Source: Modestobacter sp. VKM Ac-2986
GTDB lineage: Bacteria > Actinomycetota > Actinomycetes > Mycobacteriales > Geodermatophilaceae
NCBI RefSeq assembly: GCF_026967795.1
Contig: NZ_JAPVBH010000002.1
Location: 310,001-374,000 of the forward strand
DNA: 64,000 nt
Direction of reading: 5' to 3'
A program made the position numbers and the translations under genes. Below, in pieces: positions 36,885 through 45,939 of this stretch. Numbering within the stretch: position 1 is the stretch's first letter; each line of letters opens with the position of its first letter. The notes below the pieces were generated by a model. The model ran no database searches. It was not told the DNA's origin and was given only the letters and a program-made list of their open reading frames with translations.

Positions 36885-37996
36885 CCACGACAGACCCCCG
36901 CCCCGGTTCCGCGGGCGGTGCCGACGAGGCCGGCCAGCTGCACGGTGGACCGGACGACGACTACTCGCCGGAGCAGCTCGCGGCGATGGACCGCACCGAG
37001 CTGGACCGCCTCGGCGCCCGGCTCGACGGCGTCGAGATCCTGCACGTCGAGCCCGCCGCCCCCATCGGGTCGGCGCTGGACAAGAAGAACACCCGGCTCG
37101 TCACCCTGTGGTTCGCCCTGGCCGGCCTGCTGTCGCTGGCCTTCGTGGTCGTCTTCCTCGGCTCGGGCTGGTTCCTGCCCAGCTGGGAGTGGCGGATCGA
37201 GAGCGGCACCTGGCAGTCGCTGTACACCCCGCTGTTGGGCGCCACCATGGGCGGTGCGCTGATCGCCATCGGCATCGCCCTGGTGCTCTACGTCAAGAAG
37301 CTGCTCCCCCACGAGACCGCCGTGCAGGACAAGCACGACGGCTCGCACTTCGACCGGGTCACCACCGGCGCCACGCTGATGGGCGGGCTGGACAGCTCCG
37401 GCCTCCCGCGGCGCAAGCTCCTGGTCGGCGTCCTGGGCATGATGAGCCTGGCGTTCGGCGCGATGCTCGTCTCCTTGCTGGGTGGCTTCATCAAGAACCC
37501 GAACAAGGGCAACCCGCTGGGCACGACCCCCTGGGCCGAGGGCGTCCGTCTCCTCCGCGACGACGGCACCCCCATCCGCCCCGGTGACCAGCAGCCGGGC
37601 TCGCTGGCCACGGTCTTCCCGGCCGTCGAGGGCGGTGACCGCGCCTACGACGCCGCGGTCATGCTGATCCGCCTCCGTCCCGAGCAGATCGAGACCCTCG
37701 TGCCGGCCGCCGGCCGCGAGGACTTCGCCTTCGGCGACTACGTCGCCTACTCCAAGGTCTGCACCCACGCCGGCTGCCCGGTGTCGCTCTACGAGCAGGA
37801 GACCAGCCGCATCCTGTGCCCCTGTCACCAGTCGCAGTTCGACGTGACGCAGGGCGCTCGACCGGTCTTCGGCCCGGCCACCCGGTCCCTCCCGCAGCTG
37901 CCCATCGCCCTCGACGAAGAGGGGTACTTTGTGGCACGAGGAGACTTCCCCGAGCCGATCGGGCCGTCGTTCTGGAACATTGGGAGGCTCAACTGA
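36881..37996 (+). CDS. qcrA: Rieske iron-sulfur subunit of the bc1 complex
   Basis: A 371-residue actinobacterial Rieske protein with three predicted membrane segments: about 70-92 ([20 protein letters not shown]), 112-135 ([18 protein letters not shown]) and 178-200. The [2Fe-2S] site is CTHAGC (residues 294-299) with CPCH (313-316), the two Cys-His pairs. It takes the first electron from menaquinol. It overlaps qcrC (GTGA) and qcrB (TGATG). The three-helix topology, rather than one, is normal for this phylum. Confidence 0.95.
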   Translation: MTTTDPRPGSAGGADEAGQLHGGPDDDYSPEQLAAMDRTELDRLGARLDGVEILHVEPAAPIGSALDKKNTRLVTLWFALAGLLSLAFVVVFLGSGWFLPSWEWRIESGTWQSLYTPLLGATMGGALIAIGIALVLYVKKLLPHETAVQDKHDGSHFDRVTTGATLMGGLDSSGLPRRKLLVGVLGMMSLAFGAMLVSLLGGFIKNPNKGNPLGTTPWAEGVRLLRDDGTPIRPGDQQPGSLATVFPAVEGGDRAYDAAVMLIRLRPEQIETLVPAAGREDFAFGDYVAYSKVCTHAGCPVSLYEQETSRILCPCHQSQFDVTQGARPVFGPATRSLPQLPIALDEEGYFVARGDFPEPIGPSFWNIGRLN

Positions 37997-39699
37997 TGGC
38001 CACCAGCACCGTGCCCGGGCCAGGGGCGCCCGCAACGCTCGTCGGCAAGGCGGCCTACGAGGTCGACGACCGACTGATCGTCGCCGGACCCGTCCGGCGC
38101 ACCCTGAACAAGGTCTTCCCCGACCACTGGTCGTTCCTGCTGGGCGAGATCGCTCTCTACTCGTTCATCATGCTGCTGCTGTCGGGCACCTACCTGACCT
38201 TCTTCTACGACGCGTCGATGAAGGAGATCGTCTACGAGGGGTCCTACTCGGCCCTGCGTGGGATCGAGATGTCGGCGGCCTACGAGTCGACGCTGGACAT
38301 CTCCTTCGACGTCCGTGGCGGTCTGTTCATCCGGCAGATGCACCACTGGGCGGCGCTGCTGTTCGTCGCCTCGATCGTCGTCCACCTGCTGCGCATCTTC
38401 TTCACCGGCGCCTACCGCCGGCCCCGTGAGACCAACTGGTTCATCGGTGTGGCGCTCCTGGTGCTGGCCATGCTCGAGGGCTTCGCCGGCTACACCCTCC
38501 CCGACGACCTGCTCTCCGGTACCGGTCTCCGCATCTTCTCCGCGGTGTTCCTCTCCATCCCGGTGATCGGGACGTGGATCTACTTCACCGTCTTCGGCGG
38601 GGACTTCCCCGGAGAGCTGATCATCGGCCGGCTCTACATCCTGCACGTGCTGATCATCCCGGCGGTCCTGCTGGCGCTCATCGCGCTGCACCTGCTGATC
38701 CTGGTCAAGCAGAAGCACACGCAGTTCCCGGGCGCTGGACGCACCGAGCACAACGTGGTCGGCAACCGGCTCTTCCCGACGTTCGCCGCCAAGGCGACCG
38801 GGCTGCTGTTCATCGTCTTCGGTGTCCTGGCCGCCCTCGGTGGCCTGGTGCAGATCAACCCGATCTGGCAGATGGGGCCCTACAACCCCGCGCAGGTCTC
38901 CGCCGGTTCCCAGCCCGACTGGTACATCGGCTTCGTCGACGGCGGCTCCCGCATCTTCCCGCCGTGGGAGATCGACCTGTGGGGCTACCACATCCCGCCG
39001 GTCCTCTGGGGGGCCCTCGGGATCCCCGGCATCATGTTCACGCTCCTGATGCTCTACCCGATCATCGAGCGCAAGCTCACCGGCGACACCGCCAGCCACC
39101 ACCTGCTCCAGCGGCCGCGTGACGTGCCCGTCCGCACCTCGCTGGGCGCCATGGCGATCACCGCGTACCTGGTGCTCTTCATCTCCGGCGGCAACGACGT
39201 CATCGCCGAGAGGTTCGACATCAGCCTCAACGCCATGACCTGGGCCGGCCGCATCGGCTTCCTGGTCCTGCCGCCGATCGCCTACTGGGCGACCTACCGG
39301 CTGTGCCTGGGTCTCGAGCAGCACGACCGCGAGGTGCTCGAGCACGGCATCGAGACCGGTGTCATCCGTCGCCTGCCCAGTGGTGAGTTCATCGAGGTCC
39401 ACCAGCCCCTGGGCCCGGTGGACGAGCACGGCCACGGCATGCTGGCCTACGGTGGCGCCTCGGTGCCGAAGAAGATGAACCAGGTCGGTGGCGCCCGCCG
39501 CGCGATCCGGGGCTTCTTCAAGCCGATCGAGGAGCCTGCGGCCGTGCAGCTCGAGGCCGAGCAGGAGGCCCGCGGCCTCGAGTCCGAGCAGTCGCACCGG
39601 CAGCTCACCGGCTCGGGTCGTCCCTCCGAGGGTGGCCGCCCGTCCGAGGGTGGTCGTCCCTCCGAGGGCGGGAAGCCCCAGCAGGAGCCCCGCGCCTGA
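37996..39699 (+). CDS. qcrB: Cytochrome b subunit of the bc1 complex
   Basis: A 567-residue cytochrome b. Membrane helices carry the heme-ligand histidines ([20 protein letters not shown] and the later [19 protein letters not shown]). The quinol site is of the PPW/PPWE type ([10 protein letters not shown] near residue 320). An extended C-terminal cytoplasmic tail ends in three RPSEGG repeats encoded by an 18-bp tandem repeat. It houses menaquinol oxidation and the Q-cycle and is the target of Q203-type inhibitors in mycobacteria. ATG 37996 shares a base with the qcrA stop and is preceded by GGGAGG. A very strong hairpin ends the operon. Confidence 0.96.
   Translation: MATSTVPGPGAPATLVGKAAYEVDDRLIVAGPVRRTLNKVFPDHWSFLLGEIALYSFIMLLLSGTYLTFFYDASMKEIVYEGSYSALRGIEMSAAYESTLDISFDVRGGLFIRQMHHWAALLFVASIVVHLLRIFFTGAYRRPRETNWFIGVALLVLAMLEGFAGYTLPDDLLSGTGLRIFSAVFLSIPVIGTWIYFTVFGGDFPGELIIGRLYILHVLIIPAVLLALIALHLLILVKQKHTQFPGAGRTEHNVVGNRLFPTFAAKATGLLFIVFGVLAALGGLVQINPIWQMGPYNPAQVSAGSQPDWYIGFVDGGSRIFPPWEIDLWGYHIPPVLWGALGIPGIMFTLLMLYPIIERKLTGDTASHHLLQRPRDVPVRTSLGAMAITAYLVLFISGGNDVIAERFDISLNAMTWAGRIGFLVLPPIAYWATYRLCLGLEQHDREVLEHGIETGVIRRLPSGEFIEVHQPLGPVDEHGHGMLAYGGASVPKKMNQVGGARRAIRGFFKPIEEPAAVQLEAEQEARGLESEQSHRQLTGSGRPSEGGRPSEGGRPSEGGKPQQEPRA
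39619..39672 (+). repeat. 18-bp tandem repeat at the end of qcrB (RPSEGG x3)
   Basis: Three in-frame 18-bp units at 39619-39636, 39637-39654 and 39655-39672 encode RPSEGG three times. Codons differ slightly between units, so selection on protein is possible. Confidence 0.9.
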
Positions 39700-39720
39700 C
39701 CGAGCAGCACGAGCACCACA

Positions 39721-39762
39721 CAGCAGGGGCCCCGGCGGCATCGTCCGCCGGGGCCCCTGCTG
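39721..39762 (+). terminator. qcr operon terminator
   Basis: A perfect 18-bp GC stem (39721-39738 with 39745-39762) with loop CATCGT lies 22 nt after the qcrB stop. It is the longest perfect hairpin in the window. Confidence 0.85.
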
Positions 39763-41177
39763 CATGTCGGGCCACCTCGCTCGACTGCCGTCCTCAGCCG
39801 CTCCCCTCCCCCTGTGCTCCGCTCCACGGCGAGAACGCCAGCGTGACCCACCGAGGTCGTGTGCCGGGCACTCGAACGAGTGCCCTGGGCTCGCCCCAGG
39901 TGGGCGACGTGGATCCGCGCCCCGGCCAAGGCACAGCGGCGACACACCGGCGCGTGCCCCGGTGAGACGCCATGGCACCCTGCCGCGAAGCAGAGCTGTC
40001 TGGGTTCTCGGCGGAGCGGGTCGGACTGCGTCACCCGGAGTCGTGGACAGGCCACAGGTTCCCCTCACCAGGCCGGGCGCGACCGGCCCCCGGACCGCGC
40101 CAGCAGGCCCGAGCGCGGGTGGCAGGGCGCGGCTGGCAGATCCGAACGTGAGTGCCAGGCTGCGCCTGGTGGATGCGGGCGCAGAATCTGAGCCGGCCGT
40201 GGGCCTCGCGGGCTCAGGCTGTCCTCGTTGGGTGAGCAGCACGTGCGTCCTCTCACCAGACGCCCAGAGCTGGCGCAGCCCGAAACGCCTCCGTGTGCGT
40301 CGACACGCGTACGCACGCGGACGCCCAGCTGCGTGCGGCGCCCACCGACAGGCGGCAGACCTGCTCACGGCACACGGCGTCCCAGCGGGTCCGCTCTGCG
40401 GAGCCACGCAGCCCGGGGACCGCCACATGAGCGGAGCCCTTCGGCACACCGCGCTGGACCATCCGGTGCTGCTGTCCGCAGTATCGGGCACCGGCGCCTG
40501 CATCGCAGGTCCATCAGCCGTGTGACGATCGGGCACCAGGACCCGGCACTCTGAGGACCCGACACCCCAATCGGTCGGCGCGAGGTGACCCACTCGCCGG
40601 ACACCGATCCAGCGTGGACCTCAACACCCTCAGCGCTAGCCGATCAGCGTGACAGGCCCCTGCTGTCAGCGCCCCGGAGCATCGGCCCGCCAGCCGTTCG
40701 GCGTCGCCGATCGCACACCGGTCGCACGCACCCTGTCGTCCGGCCACTGCCCTTGCACCGGACGTCGACACAGGCGGCCCGGGGCGCCGGCCACGCATCC
40801 ACGATGCGCCGGGCGCCGTGACCCCGGCACCGGCACCGGCACAGGGACACCACGAGCGAGCGGCGGCGGTCCGAGCTCGTGGAGGGCTGTCTGATCCGCC
40901 CCTACCGGCCCTGACTCGGCAGCGAGCCAGCGGTTCCGCGGAGCCCCGGCAGGCCGGTACCCAGGTGTTGCAGGCGTGGAGGGGTGGGCCGTGACGTCAC
41001 GAGCCCGTGGGCAGCTGGACGAGCCGCCCCGATGCCAGCTGCTGCAGCCGAACACCTGGGCCACCAGGACCTGAGGCACCACGCGCCTGGGGCACCAGGC
41101 ACCCGGGGCACCAGGCGGACGGGCGGCCGGCGTCGGACGGCTCACCCAGGAGCCGGGGTGAGGCAGGCCCCGCAACG
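39763..41177. other. 1.4-kb region without recognisable genes between qcrB and ctaF
   Basis: Every reading frame here translates to low-complexity Arg/Pro/Ala-rich sequence without domains or ribosome sites, and base composition seems less biased to G+C at third positions. Local hairpins occur (for example 39866-39885, a 9-bp stem with a 2-nt loop). A 16-bp tandem repeat lies at 41054-41116. It may be decayed coding DNA, a non-coding RNA or a spacer. M. tuberculosis has Rv2197c and mmpS3 at this place. Confidence 0.55.
41054..41116. repeat. 16-bp imperfect tandem repeat, about 4 copies
   Basis: Near-copies of CCTGGGGCACCAGG start at 41054, 41069, 41085 and 41101 in the gene-free region. Confidence 0.75.
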
Positions 41178-41216
41178 CACGACGGACCCCTCCCCGGTGG
41201 GGAGGGGCCCGTCGTG
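41178..41216 (-). terminator. ctaC-ctaF operon terminator
   Basis: A stem of 8 + 9 bp with one internal mismatch (41178-41195 with 41199-41216) and a 3-nt loop lies just downstream of ctaF. Confidence 0.75.
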
Positions 41217-41233
41217 GCCGAGGAGTGCTGGTC

Positions 41234-41635
41234 TCAGCTGTGCGCGTTCTGACCGACGTAGTACTCGAACAGCAGGCCACCGATGGTGAGCAGCAGCGCG
41301 ATGCCCGCGATCAGGATCAGCCAGGGGTAGTAGAACGCCAGGGCCAGACCCATCAGCGCGGCGGAGAGGGCCAGACCGAAGGGCCAGTAGCTCGCCGGGC
41401 TGAAGAAGCCCAGCTCGCCGGCACCGTCGGCGATCTCGGCGTCCTTGCTGTCCTCGGGCCGGGCGTCGATGCGCCGGCTGACGAACCAGAAGAAGCCACC
41501 GATCAGCGCGGTCAGCCCGGCCGAGAGGGCCAGTGCCGTCGTGCCGATCGGCTCCTTCGACCAGAAGCCGTAGACGAACGCGGCCACGATGCAGAACACG
41601 GTGATCAAGTTGAAGATGAGCGCTTCGACCTTCAC
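41234..41635 (-). CDS. ctaF: Cytochrome c oxidase subunit IV, actinobacterial type
   Basis: A 133-residue four-helix protein of the actinobacterial subunit IV family (Rv2199c). Helices are at about residues 5-27, 33-53, 85-103 and 105-126. Family landmarks are MKVEALIFNLITVFCIVAAF, GGFFWFVSRRIDARPED and PASYWPFGLALSAALMGL. It is an accessory subunit of the aa3 oxidase in the bc1-aa3 supercomplex. The GTG start is preceded by GAGGAG and follows ctaC by 33 nt in the same operon. Confidence 0.93.
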   Translation of the reverse strand: MKVEALIFNLITVFCIVAAFVYGFWSKEPIGTTALALSAGLTALIGGFFWFVSRRIDARPEDSKDAEIADGAGELGFFSPASYWPFGLALSAALMGLALAFYYPWLILIAGIALLLTIGGLLFEYYVGQNAHS

Positions 41636-41668
41636 GGCCGCTCCTCCTGGTGCTGCGGGGTGAACAGG

Positions 41669-42550
41669 TCAGTCATCCGAGGCCGCCGCCGACGACTGCT
41701 CGCGCTCGAGGTCGAGCGGACGGGTCGACGTCGAGTTGCCCGGCTGACCGATGCTCTCGAGTGCGTCGTGGGTCGACAGACCGTCCTCGCGGGCGGCGAG
41801 GTAGGCCTCGTAGTCGGCCGAGTTGACCGACCGGACCTCGAAGTTCATGTAGGCGTGGTACGTCCCGCACAGCTCGGCGCAGCGGCCGACGAAGGCACCC
41901 TCCTCGCGGACGGTCACCTCGAAGACGTTGTCGCGGCCGTTCTCGTTGCCCGGGACGACGTCGAGCTTGAAGAGGAACTCCGGCACCCAGAACGAGTGGA
42001 TGACGTCCGCAGAGGCCAGCTCGAACCGGATGGTCTGGTCGGTGGGGACCACCAGGATCGGGATCTCGGTGCTCGACCCGACCGTCGACACCGGCTCGCC
42101 GCCGTTGCTGTCGGTGGTGTCCGGGTAGACGAACTGCCAGTTCCACTTGAACGCGTTGACCGCGATGGTCACGTCGGGGTCGGCGCTGCGCTGCATGACC
42201 CGGTTCTGCGTGCTCACGGTGAAGAAGAACAGCACCGCGATGATGATGAACGGGACGATCGTGTAGATGATCTCCAGCGGGAGGTTGTACGCCGTCTGGC
42301 GCGGGACCTCGTCGCCGCGCTTGCGGTACCGGATCGCCGCGTAGGCGATGAGCGCCCACACCGCGATGCCGACCACGAGGGCGGCGATGGTGGAACCGAT
42401 CCAGAGGGAGTGCATCCGGGCGGCCTCGTCGGTGATGCCCTCGGGCCATCCCCAGCTGAGCCAACCGCCCTGCACGTCACACCCGCTGAGCGTCAGAGCA
42501 CCCAGGAGACCGAGCCCGGCGACCTTCGCCAGCTTGCTGCGTCGAGCCAC
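41669..42550 (-). CDS. ctaC: Cytochrome c oxidase subunit II
   Basis: A 293-residue CuA subunit. It has a lipoprotein signal with lipobox LSGC near residue 24, then two membrane helices (about 48-70 and 90-115), then the extracytoplasmic cupredoxin domain. CuA ligands are in DVIHSFWVPEF and CAELCGTYHAYMNF (C-x3-C-x3-H-x2-M). It accepts electrons from QcrC heme. GTG 42550 is preferred because AGGAGG lies 9 nt before it; the ATG six codons upstream contains that ribosome site itself. The promoter TAGTCT lies about 110 bp upstream. It is divergent from a small membrane-protein gene. Confidence 0.94.
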   Translation of the reverse strand: MARRSKLAKVAGLGLLGALTLSGCDVQGGWLSWGWPEGITDEAARMHSLWIGSTIAALVVGIAVWALIAYAAIRYRKRGDEVPRQTAYNLPLEIIYTIVPFIIIAVLFFFTVSTQNRVMQRSADPDVTIAVNAFKWNWQFVYPDTTDSNGGEPVSTVGSSTEIPILVVPTDQTIRFELASADVIHSFWVPEFLFKLDVVPGNENGRDNVFEVTVREEGAFVGRCAELCGTYHAYMNFEVRSVNSADYEAYLAAREDGLSTHDALESIGQPGNSTSTRPLDLEREQSSAAASDD

Positions 42551-42656
42551 TGCTCGCTGCCTCCTCATCCCCCGCGTGGCGGCACCACGCGGTCTCACCG
42601 GCGGGTGTCCCTCGGTTGCCCGACAGGCCTTGCCCACCTCGACCACAGTCTCCCCG

Positions 42657-42662
42657 AGACTA
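42657..42662 (-). promoter_or_regulatory. -10 hexamer TAGTCT, promoter of ctaC-ctaF
   Basis: TAGTCT on the minus strand is 106 bp upstream of the ctaC start and implies a leader of about 100 nt. Confidence 0.45.
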
Positions 42663-42824
42663 GCCGACCACGCTCGTCGTCCCGGGGGCGGGAGCAGGGG
42701 CGCGGCGGGTCGCACCCCGGCGTGCCGCAGCGGGCCCCGCCGGCGCCGGGCGCGATGGTCGTCGGGCCCCACGCATGTGCCCGGCGCCTCCCCGGTACGG
42801 CGCCTCGCCCGCCGGGCCGCCGAC

Positions 42825-42830
42825 TACAGT
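42825..42830 (+). promoter_or_regulatory. -10 hexamer TACAGT, leaderless promoter of the 42.8-kb membrane-protein gene
   Basis: TACAGT lies 6 nt before GTG 42837, with no ribosome site. Confidence 0.6.
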
Positions 42831-42836
42831 CGAGGC

Positions 42837-43202
42837 GTGTACTCACGCGTCCTGACCGTGCGGTGGGTGCTGTTGCACCTGCTGGTGCTGGCGCTGTTCG
42901 TGGCGACGTTCTTCCTGGGCAACTGGCAGCTGGGCAAGGCCGAGGGCGGCGGTGGCGCGGTCAACTGGAGCTACGCGCTGCAGTGGCCGCTCTACGGCTT
43001 CATGGGCCTGGGCTTCTACCTGCGGATGTTGAAGGACGAGCTCAACCGCGACCCCGCCGACGACGAGCCGGGCAACGCCGTCGTGCTGTACCAGCGGCCG
43101 CGCATCGACACGACCGGTGACCCGGAGCTGGCCGCCTACAACGCCTACCTGGCCGACCTGAACGCCAAGGCCCTCGGACAGGAGACGCCCCGTGGGCGCT
43201 GA
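42837..43202 (+). CDS. Small conserved membrane protein of unknown function
   Basis: A 121-residue protein. The N-terminal membrane segment is WVLLHLLVLALFVATFFLGN (about 10-29) followed by WQLGKAEGGGGAVNWSYALQ. That start resembles the first helix of SURF1-like oxidase-assembly proteins (FLGNWQL), though the SURF1 domain itself is absent. A second hydrophobic stretch, WPLYGFMGLGFYLRML, lies at about 50-65, then a soluble acidic tail. Together with the DUF3817 gene it overlaps (11 nt) it sits between ctaC and asnB. A link to cytochrome oxidase assembly is possible but only inferred from context. Confidence 0.75.
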   Translation: MYSRVLTVRWVLLHLLVLALFVATFFLGNWQLGKAEGGGGAVNWSYALQWPLYGFMGLGFYLRMLKDELNRDPADDEPGNAVVLYQRPRIDTTGDPELAAYNAYLADLNAKALGQETPRGR

Positions 43203-43527
43203 CACGGCACTCTCCCCCCGGATCGCCGGCGCCCTGAACAGGTACCGGGTGCTGGCCTACGTCGTCGGGGTCATGCTGCTGGTCCTGGTCGCCGTGGCCA
43301 TCCCCCTGAAGTACGCCGCGGACGTCCCGGAGGTCTCGGCCGTCGTCTCGCCGATCCACGGCCTCTTCTACGTGGTGTACCTGATCACCGCGTTCGACCT
43401 CGCGCTCAAGGCCCGGTTCACCAGCAAGGGCACCGTCCTGGTCCTGCTGGCCGGCGTCATCCCGTTCGTGTCCTTCGTGGCCGAGCGGCGGGTGACGGCG
43501 CGGGTCCGCGCCGGCCAGCCCCTCTGA
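43192..43527 (+). CDS. DUF3817 integral membrane protein
   Basis: A 111-residue three-helix protein matching DUF3817. Helices: YRVLAYVVGVMLLVLVAVAI (about 18-37), ISPIHGLFYVVYLIT-like region (about 63-80, read here as VSPIHGLFYVVYLITAF) and LVLLAGVIPFVSFVAERRV (about 85-103). PIHG and the terminal PFxSFxxERRV are typical of the family. Function is unknown. GTG 43192 has AGGAG upstream and the gene overlaps its neighbour by 11 nt, so the two are co-translated. asnB follows after 52 nt. Confidence 0.85.
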   Translation: MGADTALSPRIAGALNRYRVLAYVVGVMLLVLVAVAIPLKYAADVPEVSAVVSPIHGLFYVVYLITAFDLALKARFTSKGTVLVLLAGVIPFVSFVAERRVTARVRAGQPL

Positions 43528-43579
43528 CCGGCTGCACCACCGCTCCTCCCCCGTCCCCCACCCCCTGGAGACCTCCCGC

Positions 43580-45514
43580 ATGTGCGGCCTGCTGGCCTAC
43601 CTGTCCACCGACGCCGCCCGCGTCGACGAGCAGACCGTCTCGGGGGTCCAGCACGCCCTGCGCTGCCTGCGCCACCGCGGTCCCGACGACCGCGAGGTGT
43701 GGTCCGACGGGAACGCCGTCCTGGGGTTCAACCGGCTGGCCTTCATCGACATCGAGGGCAGCCCGCAGCCGATGCCCTACGCCGACGGGCGCTACCGGAT
43801 CGTCTTCAACGGCGAGATCTACAACTACCTGGAGCTCCGCGAGGAGCTGAGGGCCGCCGGCGCGGTCTTCGCCACCGAGGGCGACACCGAGGTCATCGTC
43901 GCCGGCTGGCACCTGTGGGGCGAGGCCGTCGTCCCCCGGCTGCGCGGCATGTTCGCCTTCGTCATCTGGGACACCCAGACCGGGACGGCGTTCGGCGCCC
44001 GGGACGCCTTCGGCATCAAGCCGCTGTTCACCGCACGCCTGGCCGACGGCGGACTGGTCTTCACCTCGGAGAAGAAGGCGCTGCTGGAGCTGCTGGGCGG
44101 CAGCGCCGGGGCCGGCGGCGTCGACGCGGCATCGCTGCAGCACTACCTGACGCTGCAGTACGTGCCCGAGCCGGCGACGCTGCACCGCGGCATCCGCCGG
44201 ATCGAGAGCGGCACCAGCTTCACCGTCGCCGACGGTGAGCTCACCACGAAGCGCTGGTTCCACCCGACGTTCACCCCGCGTCCGGTCACGCCCGGTGGTG
44301 AGCAGGCCCTCTACGCCCGCATCGCCGAGGTGCTCGACGACTCGGTGGCCAAGCACATGCGCGCCGACGTCACCGTCGGGTCGTTCCTCTCCAGCGGCAT
44401 CGACTCCACCGCCATCGCCGCCCTGGCGCACAAGTACAACCCCGACCTGGTCACCTTCACCGTTGGCTTTCAGCGCCAGGCGCAGTCGGAGGTGGAGATC
44501 GCCGCGGAGTCCGCCGCGATCCTCGGCGTCAAGCACGTGCCGATCGAGGTGAGCGCGCAGGAGTTCGCCGACGCGATCCCCACGGTGGTCTGGTACCTCG
44601 ACGACCCGGTCGCCGACCCCGCGCTCGTGCCGCTGTACTTCGTGGCCCGCGAGGCCCGCAAGCACGTCAAGGTCGTGCTGTCCGGCGAGGGCGCCGACGA
44701 GCTGTTCGGCGGCTACACGATCTACCGCGAGCCGCTGAGCCTGGCCTGGGCGTCCAAGCTGCCCGCGGTGGGCCGGCGGGCGCTGGCCGGGCTGTCCCGT
44801 CTCGTCCCCGAGGGGGTGCGCGGGCAGGACCTGCTGGTGCGCGCCTCGACGCCCCTGGAGCAGCGCTACTACGGCAACGCCCGCAACATGCGCGAGGACG
44901 AGCTGGCCACGCTCATGCCCGGCCGCGACCGGGACCTGTCGCACGTCGACGTCACCGAGGCGCTGTACCGGCAGACCCGCGAGGCCGGCTACGACGACGT
45001 GACCGCGATGCAGTACGTCGACCTGTTCACCTGGCTGCGCGGCGACATCCTGGTCAAGGCCGACAAGATGACCATGGCCAACTCCCTGGAGCTGCGGGTG
45101 CCGTTCCTGGACCCCGAGGTCTTCGCCATCGCCAGCAGCCTGCCGGTCGAGCAGCGGGTCCCCGCCCGCGGTGACGCGACCAAGTACGCGCTGCGGCAGG
45201 CGATGGCCCAGATCGTGCCGCCGAAGATCATGAACCGGCGCAAGCTGGGCTTCCCGGTGCCGACGGCGGAGTTCCTGGCCGGCCCGCTGCACGAGTGGGC
45301 CCGCGGCATCGTCACCGACAGCCAGACCGACGAGTGGCTCGACCGCGACCACGTGCTCCTCCTGCTGGAGCGGCTGCGCTCCGCCGAGGTGCCGAGCAAG
45401 CGCATCGCCCGTCAGGTGTGGGAGGTGCTGGTCTTCATGATCTGGCACGGCATCTTCGTCGAGGAGCGGATCCACCCGGAGGTCCCCGAGCCGGTCTACC
45501 CGGTGCGGCTGTGA
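43580..45514 (+). CDS. asnB: Asparagine synthetase (glutamine-hydrolysing)
   Basis: A 644-residue two-domain enzyme. The N-terminal Ntn glutaminase starts MCGLLAYL with nucleophile Cys2 and contains RHRGPDD and NGEIYNYLELREEL. The C-terminal synthetase shows the PP-loop SSGIDSTAIAAL near residue 270 and LSGEGADELFGGY. It makes asparagine from aspartate, ATP and glutamine nitrogen. In M. tuberculosis the orthologue Rv2201 is next to ctaC as here, and AsnB-type enzymes of actinobacteria can instead amidate meso-DAP in the cell wall. Which role applies is not visible. ATG 43580 has TGGAG upstream. Overlaps the next gene (GTGA). Confidence 0.93.
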   Translation: MCGLLAYLSTDAARVDEQTVSGVQHALRCLRHRGPDDREVWSDGNAVLGFNRLAFIDIEGSPQPMPYADGRYRIVFNGEIYNYLELREELRAAGAVFATEGDTEVIVAGWHLWGEAVVPRLRGMFAFVIWDTQTGTAFGARDAFGIKPLFTARLADGGLVFTSEKKALLELLGGSAGAGGVDAASLQHYLTLQYVPEPATLHRGIRRIESGTSFTVADGELTTKRWFHPTFTPRPVTPGGEQALYARIAEVLDDSVAKHMRADVTVGSFLSSGIDSTAIAALAHKYNPDLVTFTVGFQRQAQSEVEIAAESAAILGVKHVPIEVSAQEFADAIPTVVWYLDDPVADPALVPLYFVAREARKHVKVVLSGEGADELFGGYTIYREPLSLAWASKLPAVGRRALAGLSRLVPEGVRGQDLLVRASTPLEQRYYGNARNMREDELATLMPGRDRDLSHVDVTEALYRQTREAGYDDVTAMQYVDLFTWLRGDILVKADKMTMANSLELRVPFLDPEVFAIASSLPVEQRVPARGDATKYALRQAMAQIVPPKIMNRRKLGFPVPTAEFLAGPLHEWARGIVTDSQTDEWLDRDHVLLLLERLRSAEVPSKRIARQVWEVLVFMIWHGIFVEERIHPEVPEPVYPVRL

Positions 45515-45837
45515 CCGGCGGGGGCCGTGCCCGGCTGGTCACCGCGGTGGCCGGCTCCCTGCTGACCGCGGGACTGCTGACCGCCTGCTCCGGTGCCGAC
45601 GACACCCCGCCGACACCCTCGACCTCGACCTCCACCTCAGGGTCGTCGTCCGGTGGCGCCCCCTCCCCGACCGGCTCCACGAGCCGGACGACGGCGGCGC
45701 CGACCACCGCAGCACCCACCAGTGCGTCACCCACGGCCGTGCCCAGCGGGTCACCGCCGTCCCCGCGGCGCACCGTGCCCAGCCCGTCGTCCGGGCTGCC
45801 GGTCCCCGTCCCCACCGGGGCGACGACCGAGAACTGA
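45511..45837 (+). CDS. Small Ser/Thr/Pro-rich lipoprotein
   Basis: A 108-residue predicted lipoprotein. The signal is VTGGGRARLVTAVAGSLLTA with lipobox LTAC at about residues 26-29. The mature part is almost wholly Ser, Thr, Pro and Ala, with no folded domain in view. It is probably an extended wall-spanning or heavily modified (O-mannosylated) tether. The GTG overlaps the asnB stop by 4 nt, so the pair is translated together. No family recognised. Confidence 0.65.
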   Translation: MTGGGRARLVTAVAGSLLTAGLLTACSGADDTPPTPSTSTSTSGSSSGGAPSPTGSTSRTTAAPTTAAPTSASPTAVPSGSPPSPRRTVPSPSSGLPVPVPTGATTEN

Positions 45838-45866
45838 GCCCGGCCGGCACCTCGCCCGGGACAGCA

Positions 45867-45902
45867 CAGTGCCCGGCACCCCCGAGGGGGTGCCGGGCAC
45901 TG
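45867..45902. terminator. Hairpin between asnB operon and Fe-S carrier gene
   Basis: 17-bp arms (45867-45883 with 45886-45902) are perfectly complementary around GA. It separates convergent genes. Confidence 0.8.
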
Positions 45903-45939
45903 GGACGATGCGGACCCGCCCGCGAGGGCGGGGGCTACA

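Noticed and set aside
39488-40525. 345-codon plus-strand frame spanning the qcrB end and the gene-free region
   Set aside because: Starts inside qcrB in another frame, passes through the qcrB terminator, and is low-complexity.
40821-40845. Short GGCACC repeats as a CRISPR-like or satellite array
   Set aside because: Only about three 6-bp units with no spacers.
40666-41280. 204-codon minus-strand frame in the gene-free region
   Set aside because: No ribosome site or leaderless hexamer at the start, Arg/Pro/Ser-rich, no recognisable family, and it crosses the ctaF terminator.
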